64,000 nucleotides of DNA from Pseudovibrio sp947494035 (GTDB lineage: Bacteria; Pseudomonadota; Alphaproteobacteria; Rhizobiales; Stappiaceae): positions 186,001 to 250,000 of the forward strand of contig CANLTN010000002.1 in assembly GCA_947494035.1 (NCBI GenBank), given 5' to 3'. Positions 45,027 through 53,885 of this stretch are shown in pieces (the first letter of the stretch is position 1; each line of letters begins with the position of its first letter). The notes below the pieces were generated by a model. That model saw only the letters and a program-made list of their open reading frames with translations. It ran no database searches and had not been told where the DNA came from. A program made the translations under genes and the position numbers.

Positions 45027-46577
45027 ATGGATAACGGATCGTCGCAGAATAGTATGGACAAGACAACTATTAATCACGCCAGAGCAAATCGTCGGCGAGA
45101 AGTTGCGCGTACCGTAAAGGACGCCCGTGAACGTCTTGGTATGGTAGAGGGTGTTCGTCCCAGTTTTGAAGCTGATCTTATTTTGATGTTCGTGAAGAAT
45201 AGATTGTCGGTGGCTTATGCGACGCCGATGATCGCCACTGTGGCTGCGACTGTCTCAACCTACTGGGTTCCCGTGAATTTGGCCATCGGCTGGCTTGTGG
45301 TCATGCTGATTGCGCACTCTCTTGTTATATTGTCCACCAAACGCATGGAAAAAAGCCTTGCTCGAGAAGGCAAACTGCGTTCAATCCGCAGAGTGCTGTT
45401 TGCTGGCGATATGCTTTATGGCCTCGTTTGGGCGGCATTTTTCATCAGCGGACTGCAATTTAATACGGATTACAGCTTCGATGTTTTCCAGTTCGCGACC
45501 ATGTTGATTGTCATTGCGATGGCCACCATGCTGTCCTCTCCCCTTCCCGGCGCCTTACTGGCTGCTACCACTCCAATCACCGTGGCCCTGCTCATCAGCT
45601 TCTGGCAATTTGATGGAATGCACCACTATGCAATGGGGCTGATGGCTATTGGGGCGCAAGTGTTCTTTTATGTTTTGAGCAAGCAACTGCATAACTCCGC
45701 ATTGACCTTGCTGGAATACCGGGCTGAGAAGGATCACCTGATCTCCGAGATGGAACAGGTCAATGCGATCTCACAGGAAGCGCGGCGCAGAGCGGAAGAC
45801 GCGAACCTGGCCAAGACGCGTTTTCTTGCAACAATGAGCCACGAGCTGCGCACGCCTTTGAATGCGATCCTAGGGTTTTCCGAGGTGATGAAGGACGAAA
45901 TCCTTGGCCCAATGCAGAACAAAACCTACGTGGATTACTCCCGGGACATCAACCAGTCAGGCGAACACCTGCTCAATCTGATCAACGAGATCCTCGATCT
46001 GTCGCGCATTGAGGCGGGGCGTTATGAGTTGCAGGAGGAGCCGGTTTGTCTCCGCGATGTCGCCGTGGACTGTAAGCATATGATGCATATGCGGGCAGCG
46101 GCAAAGAACATCGAGATCCATGAGTCTTACGAGGAAGGCCTAAGCAAGGTCTGGGCAGATGAGAAGGCCCTGCGCCAGATGGTCTTGAACCTGTTGGCCA
46201 ACGCCATCAAGTTTACGCCTGAAGCAGGGGAAATCTCCATTCATGTGGGCACTGATGGATCTGGTGGTCAATACATCAGCGTATACGACACCGGTGCTGG
46301 TATTCCAGAAGAAGAGATCCCTGTGGTGCTACAGGCGTTTGGTCAGGGCACGCAGGCCATTCAGGATGCCGAGCAAGGTACCGGCCTTGGCCTTTCCATC
46401 GTTCAGGCACTGGCCCAGATGCACGAGGGCGAGTTCAAGCTAACCTCCGAGCTGCATAAGGGCACGCAGGCGACTATTTCTCTGCCTGCCAAGCGCGTTT
46501 TGAACCAGACTGACCCAATCCCGACACCAGACCCCAATGCACGTAAAAATAGAGCGCCCTTGCTTCGTGCAGGATGA
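45027..46577 (+). CDS. Membrane sensor histidine kinase
   Basis: A 516-residue two-component kinase. About five or six membrane helices (residues 60-220) precede a coiled linker, the phospho-accepting H-box FLATMSHELRTPLNAILGFSE with His272, and a HATPase domain (NLLANAIKFTPEAG, DTGAGIP, GTGLGLSIV). The sequence resembles alphaproteobacterial PdhS/DivJ-type kinases, but no PAS domain is seen. No response regulator is adjacent. The ATG at 45027 is a choice: the frame is open 76 codons upstream with no ribosome site, and ATG 45054 is another option. Confidence 0.88.
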   Translation: MDNGSSQNSMDKTTINHARANRRREVARTVKDARERLGMVEGVRPSFEADLILMFVKNRLSVAYATPMIATVAATVSTYWVPVNLAIGWLVVMLIAHSLVILSTKRMEKSLAREGKLRSIRRVLFAGDMLYGLVWAAFFISGLQFNTDYSFDVFQFATMLIVIAMATMLSSPLPGALLAATTPITVALLISFWQFDGMHHYAMGLMAIGAQVFFYVLSKQLHNSALTLLEYRAEKDHLISEMEQVNAISQEARRRAEDANLAKTRFLATMSHELRTPLNAILGFSEVMKDEILGPMQNKTYVDYSRDINQSGEHLLNLINEILDLSRIEAGRYELQEEPVCLRDVAVDCKHMMHMRAAAKNIEIHESYEEGLSKVWADEKALRQMVLNLLANAIKFTPEAGEISIHVGTDGSGGQYISVYDTGAGIPEEEIPVVLQAFGQGTQAIQDAEQGTGLGLSIVQALAQMHEGEFKLTSELHKGTQATISLPAKRVLNQTDPIPTPDPNARKNRAPLLRAG

Positions 46578-46627
46578 GTGCGTAGTTTCCGAATTTGTTC
46601 GAGACGAGTTTGTTGGGAGGCAAACAT

Positions 46628-46984
46628 ATGCTTCGTGGGTCCTGCCATTGCGGTGCGGTTAAGTTTGAATTTCGTGAAAAACCAGAGTGGCTGACAGAGT
46701 GTAATTGCTCTGCGTGTCGTCGCTACGGCACCGTTTGGGCGCATGGGGCGCCCGAGAATGTGAGCATTGAATGTAATCCGGATGCGACCTTCCGGTATGC
46801 GTGGGGCGACAAGGGTCTTGAGTTCCATACCTGCAAGACTTGCGGCAACACCACGCACTGGGCGCCTGCTAACCCGAAGGGGGATAAAATGGCGATCAAT
46901 ACACGTTTGGTGCCAGCTGAAGACGTGAAGGACATCCGTGTGCGCCACTTTGATGGGGCTGATACGTGGCGCTTCGTGGATTAA
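46628..46984 (+). CDS. GFA family protein (CENP-V/GFA zinc domain)
   Basis: A 118-residue zinc protein related to glutathione-dependent formaldehyde-activating enzyme. Zinc cysteines are Cys6 and Cys8 (SCHCG), Cys25, Cys27 and Cys30 (CNCSACRR), and the pair in CKTCGNTTHW. Most family members of this size have no proven activity. The ATG at 46628 has GGGAGG upstream. It lies 50 bp after the kinase gene on the same strand. Confidence 0.92.
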   Translation: MLRGSCHCGAVKFEFREKPEWLTECNCSACRRYGTVWAHGAPENVSIECNPDATFRYAWGDKGLEFHTCKTCGNTTHWAPANPKGDKMAINTRLVPAEDVKDIRVRHFDGADTWRFVD

Positions 46985-47069
46985 CTGAGTTCATCAAACC
47001 GCGTTTACGTTGAAATGTGCGTTGGTTTGAAGAGAACCGGTATTTTTTGCGTCGGTTGGTGAGAAATAC

Positions 47070-47109
47070 AAAAGGCCACCTCAACTCGTGAGAGTGAGGC
47101 GGCCTTTTT
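47070..47109. terminator. Bidirectional terminator between the GFA and cobT genes
   Basis: Arms AAAAGGCC-A-CCTCA / TGAGG-C-GGCCTTTT with a 12-base centre, flanked by A and T runs, between convergent genes. Confidence 0.88.
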
Positions 47110-47148
47110 CAACTTATCCCCCTTCCCGAGAGAGGGGGTAATGTTAGA

Positions 47149-48177
47149 TCAGTCCTGACCTGCAACGCCTGCATCAGCAAAGGTTGCCATACCGGAGTGT
47201 GTTGCAGCAGCGGCCTTGATGATGCCAGCTGCGATTGCCGCTCCGGAGCCTTCGCCAAGGCGCATACCAAGGTCGAGCAGAGGCTTGCCGCCCATCTCGG
47301 TCAGGGCGCGGCGGTGTGCTGGTTCGGCAGAGGCGTGAGAGAAGACACAGTGCTGCAACGCGGTGTTGTCCATCTTGTACAGGATGGCAGCTGCCGCGGA
47401 TGTGACGAAACCATCAATAACGACAGGAACCTGCTGCATGCGAGCTGCAAGAATAACACCCGCCATGGCTGCGAACTCGCGGCCACCGATGCGACGCAGA
47501 ACTTCCAGAGGCTCCACTTTGCCCGGGCCACCAATGCGCTGCACGGCCTGCTCAACGACTGCGATCTTGTTCTTCAACGCCTCACCCTGAACGCCGGTGC
47601 CCGGACCAACCCACTCTTCAGCGGTGCCACCAAACAGTGCGTAGAAGATGGCTGCTGCAACAGTGGTGTTGGCGATGCCCATCTCGCCAATGCAGAGCAG
47701 GTCTGTGCCACCGGAGATGGCTTCCATGCCGAAGGCCATGGTTGCTGCGCATTCGCTTTCTTCAAAGGCATCTTCCACCGAGATATCCGGGGTTGGCATT
47801 TCCAGTGCCAGTTCAAACACCTTCAGGCCAAGGTCATAGGCAATGCAAAGCTGGTTTACGGCTGCGCCGCCAGCTGCAAAGTTGGAAACCATCTGCGCGG
47901 TCACTTCTTTCGGGAAAGCAGACACGCCTTTGTCGGCTACACCGTGGTTGGCTGCAAAAACAGCCACGAGCGGGCGGGTCACTTTTGGCATTGGCATGCC
48001 CTGCCATGCGGCAAGCCATTCTACCAGCTCTTCCAGACGTCCCAAAGAGCCCGATGGCTTTGTCAGCTGCGCATCACGCTTTCTAACCGCCTCAACCGCT
48101 TCAAGGCTTGGACCGGGCATTTCGCCCACCAGATTTCTGATATCATCGAATGGCAGTGCCGACGTCGCAAGAGACAT
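47149..48177 (-). CDS. cobT: Nicotinate-nucleotide:dimethylbenzimidazole phosphoribosyltransferase CobT
   Basis: A 342-residue enzyme that makes alpha-ribazole phosphate, the lower-ligand precursor of cobalamin. Visible are TKPSGSLGRLEELVEWLA, FAANHGVADKGVSAFP, GGTDLLCIGEMGIANTT and the C-terminal GMRLGEGSGAA with the catalytic Glu. The ATG at 48177 has GGAGAAGCG upstream; the frame is open 35 codons further without likeness. It is divergent to cobS, the enzyme that uses its product after dephosphorylation. Confidence 0.95.
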   Translation of the reverse strand: MSLATSALPFDDIRNLVGEMPGPSLEAVEAVRKRDAQLTKPSGSLGRLEELVEWLAAWQGMPMPKVTRPLVAVFAANHGVADKGVSAFPKEVTAQMVSNFAAGGAAVNQLCIAYDLGLKVFELALEMPTPDISVEDAFEESECAATMAFGMEAISGGTDLLCIGEMGIANTTVAAAIFYALFGGTAEEWVGPGTGVQGEALKNKIAVVEQAVQRIGGPGKVEPLEVLRRIGGREFAAMAGVILAARMQQVPVVIDGFVTSAAAAILYKMDNTALQHCVFSHASAEPAHRRALTEMGGKPLLDLGMRLGEGSGAAIAAGIIKAAAATHSGMATFADAGVAGQD

Positions 48178-48469
48178 ACGCTTCTCCGAACTGAGTTGAT
48201 CCGCAAAAATGGATTTTTTGCGCTTTGTTGTTTGCGCAGATCTATAAGCTACTCGACACAGAATACAAATGAGACTTATCAACTATTTGTGGTTTCCACG
48301 GCTTTGCAAACTACTAATTGTTGATTTAGAGCTTAGGATATTCGTGCGCCGTACTCTGATTTTTTGCCTTTGAGCGATTCTCTGCCATTTGATTGAAGCA
48401 ATCAGATGGAACGCGGTCAAAGACATTCCAACTGCTTTTGATGCCTGTTTCATTTCAGCGAGACCCATT
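48178..48469. other. Divergent cobT/cobS intergenic region
   Basis: About 290 bp carrying both promoters by position. I looked for a cobalamin riboswitch on both strands and found no B12-box-like sequence or strong conserved stem. Confidence 0.5.
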
Positions 48470-49288
48470 ATGTCCGACGATCATAACCGCGAAGATTCCC
48501 TGCCCTCGTCCTCCTTCGTTTTGTCGGAGGTGGCCGAACTGGTGCGCTTCTTCTCCCGCATTCCGTTGCCCAAGCTTGGCAAGTGGGATGATCTGAACAC
48601 GGCACCCGATTTCCGGTTGCGGGCGCGCAGCATTCCGTTGGCAGGCGCGGTGATTTCGCTGCCGAGCATTGTGGTGCTGCTGGTGCTTTCACAGAGCGCG
48701 TTGTCATCTGGGGTTGTCGCCCTGCTTGCCATTGCCGTGGTTGCTGCGGTTCAGGGCTGTTTGCATGAAGATGGTCTGTCGGATGTGGTTGACGGGTTCT
48801 TTGGCGGGCATACGGCGGAGCGGCGTCTTGAGATCATGAAAGATAGCCGCATTGGCGCTTTCGGCACCGTGGCGCTTGTGCTCTCGCTCAGCCTGCGCTG
48901 GCTGCTGCTGTCTTCCTTGCTGGAGACGTTTGGCGGTTTGGGCGCGGCTTTGGGGTATCTGGCTGCCGAGACTGCGGGCCGGACCGGAATGGTCTGGATC
49001 TGGCATACAGTGCCGGCGGCTTATCAAGGTGGCTTGTCGACCCGCTTCGGGATACCAACGAAGACCGCGCTTTATCAGGCCGCCTGTTTTGGTCTGCCGT
49101 TTGTTGTGATCAGCCTGTTTTACCTCAGCTTCTGGCAGGTTGTTTTAGGGGCTCTGGTGAGCTTTGTGCTGGTGTGGGCGCTGGCGAAATTATCCTTCTC
49201 CAAGATTAAAGGCGTTACCGGAGATGTATTAGGCGCTGCACAGCAGGTCGGTTCCCTTGGTTTCCTTCTGGGCGCACTCTGTCTTTAG
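48470..49288 (+). CDS. cobS: Adenosylcobinamide-GDP ribazoletransferase (cobalamin synthase) CobS
   Basis: A 272-residue membrane enzyme that joins adenosylcobinamide-GDP and alpha-ribazole in the last assembly step of cobalamin. Visible are FFSRIPLP near the N-terminus, the metal-binding GCLHEDGLSDVVDGFFGG segment with MKDSRIGAFG, and five or six hydrophobic helices. The ATG at 48470 has only a weak ribosome site. It lies opposite cobT; cobU and the other cob genes are not in the window. Confidence 0.94.
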   Translation: MSDDHNREDSLPSSSFVLSEVAELVRFFSRIPLPKLGKWDDLNTAPDFRLRARSIPLAGAVISLPSIVVLLVLSQSALSSGVVALLAIAVVAAVQGCLHEDGLSDVVDGFFGGHTAERRLEIMKDSRIGAFGTVALVLSLSLRWLLLSSLLETFGGLGAALGYLAAETAGRTGMVWIWHTVPAAYQGGLSTRFGIPTKTALYQAACFGLPFVVISLFYLSFWQVVLGALVSFVLVWALAKLSFSKIKGVTGDVLGAAQQVGSLGFLLGALCL

Positions 49289-49585
49289 AGGTCTCACTTA
49301 GATTGATCTTTGTGGTCATTGAACTGACCTATGTGGGAGGTCAGGAGAGTACCAACCACCATAAGTATACGCAGTTTACCGTATTAAATCGCGACTGATC
49401 ACTGCGCTGCAACGGGACACTCAGGCCCGAAGCAGGCAAAGTATTGGCAGGCACTCGAGAGCGTATGGCCGTAGTTTTACCGAGTTTTTGGGTGATACTG
49501 TCAATATCCTGATCACTACACCGTCAACTATTGGCACTCCGCGTTGATAATGATGACATAAGACATATATTTTATAGGAAAGACT
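49289..49585. other. Intergenic region between cobS and the DUF1289 gene
   Basis: About 300 bp. No terminator, palindrome or convincing open frame was seen. The promoter of the next two genes is here by position. Confidence 0.4.
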
Positions 49586-49804
49586 TTGTCAGGCACTCTA
49601 GAACGACCAGCCAGCCCTTGTTTAAAACTGTGTAAGCTGGATCCAGAACAAAAAATATGTGTGAACTGCTGGAGATTACTGAGCGAGATTGCAGAATGGG
49701 GTTCCTTGTCGGCGCACGCGCAACAGGACATTGTTGCAAAGCTCCCTGCTCGCAAAGCTGATTTTCTGGCTCATCAAATGGAGGATGCTCAATGCGCTGG
49801 ATGA
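49586..49804 (+). CDS. DUF1289 family small cysteine-rich protein
   Basis: A 72-residue protein with four cysteines at 12, 16, 25 and 28 (SPCLKLCKLDPEQKICVNCWR), the DUF1289 pattern, likely binding zinc or an Fe-S cluster. Function unknown. The start is TTG 49586 with AGGAA at proper spacing. It overlaps the aspartic-protease gene by 13 bp, so the two are co-translated. Confidence 0.9.
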   Translation: MSGTLERPASPCLKLCKLDPEQKICVNCWRLLSEIAEWGSLSAHAQQDIVAKLPARKADFLAHQMEDAQCAG

Positions 49805-50490
49805 TAGGTCTTGTCATCCTTGTGGGCGCCATGGTGATTGGCGTTGCTACCGGATACCTTGGAACACCGTCCTTTTTGGGCGATGCGTTTCAGGAGGAAG
49901 GGCCGCGCCTTGTTGCTTTGCTGGCCATGGGGATCGTCATCGGAATGGGGATTTTCAGCCGCCGTCCGAGAGTTCCCGCGGTTGTTGGTGCTGTGGTGTT
50001 CTGGGGTGGTCTGGCACTGCTGCTGGTGATTGGCTACTCGTTCCGCTTTGAACTGATGACCGTTCGCGACCGGGTTATGTCCGAGCTGTTTCCCGGTTCC
50101 ATCAGCCAGAGCGCAAACGGTGAGATGGTGATTTCGCGCGGGTCCAATCAGCAGTTCTTTGTTGATGCAGAGGTGGATGGTGTTCCTTTAGACATGCTGG
50201 TTGATACGGGAGCTTCTCACATTACGCTCACCCATAGAGATGCAAACCGGATTGGCATTGATACGGAAAACCTATCCTTCAATACGCCGGTTTCCACGGC
50301 GAACGGTATGGGGTTTGTGGCGCGTGTGCGCTTGCCGGAGCTGCAAATTGGAAGTTGGCGCCTGAACAGTGTGCCAGCATTTGTGGCACAAGATGAAATG
50401 CTAGGCACCAGCTTGCTAGGTATGAGTGCCTTGAATACCTTTGCCAGCTGGCGGGTGGAAGGCAATCAGCTGATTTTGCAGGCACGTTAA
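49792..50490 (+). CDS. Membrane-anchored retropepsin-like aspartic protease (TIGR02281 family)
   Basis: A 232-residue protein. Three hydrophobic segments (about residues 3-23, 39-55 and 62-83) precede a clan AA aspartic-protease domain with the catalytic DTGA at residues 138-141 in MLVDTGASHITL. The late GTSLLGMSALNTF is the family's second conserved segment. The single DTG implies dimerisation for activity. The natural substrate is unknown. It overlaps the DUF1289 gene. Confidence 0.9.
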   Translation: MRWMIGLVILVGAMVIGVATGYLGTPSFLGDAFQEEGPRLVALLAMGIVIGMGIFSRRPRVPAVVGAVVFWGGLALLLVIGYSFRFELMTVRDRVMSELFPGSISQSANGEMVISRGSNQQFFVDAEVDGVPLDMLVDTGASHITLTHRDANRIGIDTENLSFNTPVSTANGMGFVARVRLPELQIGSWRLNSVPAFVAQDEMLGTSLLGMSALNTFASWRVEGNQLILQAR

Positions 50491-50511
50491 ATCAGCCAGA
50501 CCATATGAAAA

Positions 50512-50543
50512 AAAAGCCGCGGACATAAAAGTCAGCGGCTTTT
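50512..50543. terminator. Bidirectional terminator between the protease and TauE genes
   Basis: AAAAGCCGC / GCGGCTTTT outer arms with an inner GAC / GTC pair, flanked by A and T runs. Confidence 0.88.
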
Positions 50544-50566
50544 GTCTTTTGAGCTTGAGGCCTGCT

Positions 50567-51388
50567 TTACAGCAGACTGTAGATAAACTGGGCCGCAGCG
50601 ATCAGCAGGAAGATGCCGAATGCGATCTCCAGCTTGCGCCTTGGCAGTTTATGCGCGAACTGCGCGCCCATGGGTGCCACGTAGGTGGAGATCGGGATGA
50701 TCAGCGCCACGGCCAGCAAGTTGATGTAGCCGACGGAGAACGGAGGCAGGTTGGGTGCGCCCCACCCTGCTACGACCATGCCAATAATCGCTGGAATAGA
50801 AATCAACACGCCCACCCCTGAGGATGTGGCCACGGCCTGATGGATTGGGCGGCCAAACAGGGTCATGAAGGTGTTGTTCAGGACGCCACCGCCAATGCCC
50901 ATCAATGTTGAGAAAAAACCAACCAGTACACCAATAAACGAACGTGCAGGATTGCCGGGAATGTCACTGCCCAGCTTCCAGCTTTCGCGGTTGAACAACA
51001 TGCCCATGGCGACCACAAATGCAATGCCTGCAAAGATGGCTTTGAGCGTTTCACCGGAAACAATCGCGGCCACGTAGGAGGCCAGAAACACGCCAATTGG
51101 TATAGGAATAATCCAGCTTTTCAGCAGGGCCAGGTCCACAGCTCCCTTCTTCTTGTGCGCAAAGAAAGAGCGTAAGGACGTGGGGCCAATCACACCAAGA
51201 GAGGATGCCACCGAGATCTGGACCACGTTGGTGGTATCAACGCCGACATGCGTTAGCACGGTGACAAGGATGGGAACAAGGATCGCGCCGCCGCCGATGC
51301 CAAACAATCCCGCCAGAAAACCTGCCAGTGCGCCAGAGGCAATCAGCGCTGCGCCGAACCCCAGCATCGACAGCGAAATCATGTCCAT
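50567..51388 (-). CDS. TauE/SafE family sulfite/anion exporter
   Basis: A 273-residue membrane protein with about eight hydrophobic helices in two repeats. Both repeats carry the family glycine motif (LAGLFGIGGGAILVP and FSTLMGIGGGVLNN). Members export sulfite, sulfoacetate or other organosulfur anions, but the substrate here is undetermined. Its start overlaps the end of dusA by 10 bp, so it is translated from the dusA transcript. Confidence 0.9.
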   Translation of the reverse strand: MDMISLSMLGFGAALIASGALAGFLAGLFGIGGGAILVPILVTVLTHVGVDTTNVVQISVASSLGVIGPTSLRSFFAHKKKGAVDLALLKSWIIPIPIGVFLASYVAAIVSGETLKAIFAGIAFVVAMGMLFNRESWKLGSDIPGNPARSFIGVLVGFFSTLMGIGGGVLNNTFMTLFGRPIHQAVATSSGVGVLISIPAIIGMVVAGWGAPNLPPFSVGYINLLAVALIIPISTYVAPMGAQFAHKLPRRKLEIAFGIFLLIAAAQFIYSLL

Positions 51389-52461
51389 GCTGTCCCCTCC
51401 TCAATTCCAATGGTTTCCAACGAGCGTTGCTCCTTTTGTTCGCGGGCTTCGCGTATTTCAGCTTGATGACGTGAGACCGCCGCCAGTGCATCTTCCAGCA
51501 CCTCAATGCCAGCGCCTGCTTTGTTGGCTTCCACCGTCATGATGCGGCGGAAGTGGCGAGCGCCGGGTAGGCCCTGATAGGTGCCAAGGATATGGCGTGT
51601 AATTGATGCCAGCTTGGTGCCTTCGGTCAGTTCGTTCTCGATATAGCCACGGTAGATGTCCATTGCTTCTACCGGAGTGACGGCGGTTGTATCTTCGCCG
51701 TAGACCACACGGTCAACATCGGCCAGCAACATCGGGTTTTGATAGGCCGCGCGGCCCATCATGACGCCGTCGAGCTTTTCCAGATGCGCGGAGGTCTCTT
51801 CCAGTGTTGCCACCCCGCCGTTGATGCCGATGAAGATATCCGGCAGGCGCTGTTTCAGGCGGTAGACCAGCTCGTAGTCCAGCGGCGGCACATCGCGGTT
51901 TTCCTTGGGGCTGAGGCCCTTGAGCCATGCTTTACGGGCATGCACCCAAAGGGCATCTGTACCCGCAGCAATAACTTTATCGGCCAGAGCGTTGAGAGCC
52001 TCTTCCGGCTCCTGATCATCCACGCCGATGCGGCATTTAGTGGTGACCGGAATAGAGACCACGTCCTTCATAGCCGCGATACAATCGGCCACCAGATCGG
52101 GCTCCTGCATGAGGCAAGCGCCAAACTTGCCGGACTGGACACGGTCTGACGGGCAACCCACGTTGAGGTTGACTTCGTCATAGCCCCGATCTTCGACCAT
52201 CTTGGCGCAGTCCGCCAGCGCTTTAGGGTCGGAGCCACCTAGCTGGCAGGCAACCGGCTGTTCTTGTTTAGAAAACCGCAAATGACGGTCCCTGTCGCCA
52301 TGGATCAAGGCGCCAGTGGTGACCATCTCGGTGTAGAGCAGCGAGTTCTTGGAAAGCACACGGTGAAAAGCACGGCAATGCCTGTCCGTCCAATCAAGCA
52401 TAGGCGCGACTGCAAACACCGGCTGATTGATATCATAGAGTTTTTTCTTATTTTCAGTCAT
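51379..52461 (-). CDS. dusA: tRNA-dihydrouridine(20/20a) synthase DusA
   Basis: A 360-residue FMN enzyme that reduces uridine to dihydrouridine at positions 20/20a of the tRNA D-loop. It shows VAPMLDWTDRHCRAFHR at residues 18-34, the catalytic Cys103 in NVGCPSDRVQSG, TKCRIGVDD and INGGV. The 5' end of dusA is a known integration site for tyrosine-recombinase islands, and a broken integrase begins 35 bp upstream in the opposite direction. The intact N-terminus means the gene is still functional. Confidence 0.95.
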   Translation of the reverse strand: MTENKKKLYDINQPVFAVAPMLDWTDRHCRAFHRVLSKNSLLYTEMVTTGALIHGDRDRHLRFSKQEQPVACQLGGSDPKALADCAKMVEDRGYDEVNLNVGCPSDRVQSGKFGACLMQEPDLVADCIAAMKDVVSIPVTTKCRIGVDDQEPEEALNALADKVIAAGTDALWVHARKAWLKGLSPKENRDVPPLDYELVYRLKQRLPDIFIGINGGVATLEETSAHLEKLDGVMMGRAAYQNPMLLADVDRVVYGEDTTAVTPVEAMDIYRGYIENELTEGTKLASITRHILGTYQGLPGARHFRRIMTVEANKAGAGIEVLEDALAAVSRHQAEIREAREQKEQRSLETIGIEEGTAWT

Positions 52462-52495
52462 TTAGCATTCCTGAAACCCTGCCTAATTCGTTCCG

Positions 52496-52858
52496 ATGGG
52501 CACCATACTCTCACAGCCTCGCCAAGATGGCAGTATCTCTTATTGCGCGCAGATACTGATTGAAGAAGCCAAAGGGCAAAATCGTTCGCCGAGAATGCAA
52601 GGTGTTCTCACGCAAGCAGGTGGTCCAAACTTGGCTCAACAAACGAGAAACTGAGTGATCGCTTCCGAGCGGGATGAAACACGCCCAAAAACCTTCGAAA
52701 ACGTCATAAAGCGTTACCTTCAAGATCACAACCAAGAAATTGGAAACGGGAAAGCACCACATTTGCCGAATTGAAGCAGTTTGCGGAATTGCTGGCTGTT
52801 TTGGACGGAGACCCAGTAAACTAGGGAAATTGACTACGTCCGAATCAAGGGACGTCCT
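52496..52858 (+). pseudogene. Remnant of a dusA-associated tyrosine integrase (N-terminal part)
   Basis: Read across three frames, this stretch reproduces the N-terminus of a site-specific integrase. ATG 52496 gives MGTI, then QDGSISYCAQILI. After a frameshift near 52567 comes GKIVRRECKVFSRKQ followed by VVQTWLNKRETE and a stop; back in the first frame comes KTFENVIKRYLQDHNQEIG; a last shift gives KLGKLTTSESRDVL and a stop. This matches the arm-binding and core-binding start of integrases that target dusA. The catalytic domain is missing. It diverges from dusA with a 34-bp gap. Confidence 0.75.
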
Positions 52859-52891
52859 TTGAACACCCCGAAAAGCCCAAGGGGCACTCTG

Positions 52892-53836
52892 ATGTTTAAT
52901 CCAATTGATTTTCCCAAGCCCATTCTTATTTCGGTCAATGATGTGGAGCTTGAAGTTTTTGAAGCAGGCCAGCAAAACGCGGGAAACCCTATTGTGCTGT
53001 GCCATGGATGGCCGGAGCATGCTTTTTCGTGGCGGTATCAGGTGCCTGCGCTTGTTGATGCGGGCTACCATGTCATCGTTCCCAACCAACGAGGCTTTGG
53101 CAACTCCTCGCGCCCGAGTGAGGTGACAGACTATGATATTGCGCATTTGGCGGGTGATTTAACCGGACTGCTTGATCATTATGGATACGAACAGGCGACC
53201 TTTGTGGGGCATGATTGGGGGGCGCTTGTCGTCTGGGGCTTGGCTTTGTTGCATCCTGAGCGGGTCAATAAACTGATCAATCTGAGCGTACCTTATCAGG
53301 AACGTGGCCCGAAGCCATGGGTCGAGTTCATGGAAGATATGCTTGGCAGCGACTTCTATGTTGTTCACTTCAATCGGCAACCCGGCGTCGCGGACGCGGT
53401 GTTTGAAGAAAACACCTTCCAGTTCCTTCGCAACATATACAGGAAGAACCAGCCCCCCAGAGCACCGGAACCGGGCATGGCACTGATCAATCTGGCCAAA
53501 GCGGAAACGCCTCGCGGTGATCCGCTAATGAGCGATAGTGAACTTGCTGTCTTCGTGTCTGCTTTTGAGACCTCAGGCTTTACCGGCGGCCTGAATTGGT
53601 ACAGAAACTTTGATCGCAACTGGCATCTATTAGCGGACGTCAACCCAATTATCGAACAGCACGCCTTGATGATTTATGGCGACAGGGACGTGGTCCCGAA
53701 ATCAAAAAGACTAGAAGAGTTTGTGCCCAATGTGGACGTGGTCAATCTGGATTGCGGTCATTGGATTCAGCAAGAAAGGCCGGATGAAACGAACCAGGCG
53801 ATATTAAACTGGCTGGAGAAGCAGGAGGCCTCTTAA
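52892..53836 (+). CDS. Epoxide-hydrolase-type alpha/beta hydrolase
   Basis: A 314-residue alpha/beta hydrolase. The oxyanion motif HGWPE (about residues 39-43), the nucleophile Asp108 in GHDWGA and the catalytic His in DCGHWIQQERP give the Asp-His arrangement of epoxide hydrolases and haloalkane dehalogenases. HGWPE and the family length favour epoxide hydrolase. The start is ATG 52892 with GGGG upstream; TTG 52859 would add 11 residues. It directly follows the integrase remnant and may be island cargo. Confidence 0.87.
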   Translation: MFNPIDFPKPILISVNDVELEVFEAGQQNAGNPIVLCHGWPEHAFSWRYQVPALVDAGYHVIVPNQRGFGNSSRPSEVTDYDIAHLAGDLTGLLDHYGYEQATFVGHDWGALVVWGLALLHPERVNKLINLSVPYQERGPKPWVEFMEDMLGSDFYVVHFNRQPGVADAVFEENTFQFLRNIYRKNQPPRAPEPGMALINLAKAETPRGDPLMSDSELAVFVSAFETSGFTGGLNWYRNFDRNWHLLADVNPIIEQHALMIYGDRDVVPKSKRLEEFVPNVDVVNLDCGHWIQQERPDETNQAILNWLEKQEAS

Positions 53837-53885
53837 CCTCCAACTCGCTTCAGAGTCCAGCCCACCACATCGCGGGACTAAACAC

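Noticed and set aside
48178..48469. Possible cobalamin riboswitch between cobT and cobS
   Set aside because: No B12-box or characteristic stem found on either strand.
52511..53146. 211-codon minus-strand open frame
   Set aside because: It lies antisense to the epoxide hydrolase and integrase remnant and shows no domain pattern; the plus-strand readings are recognisable.
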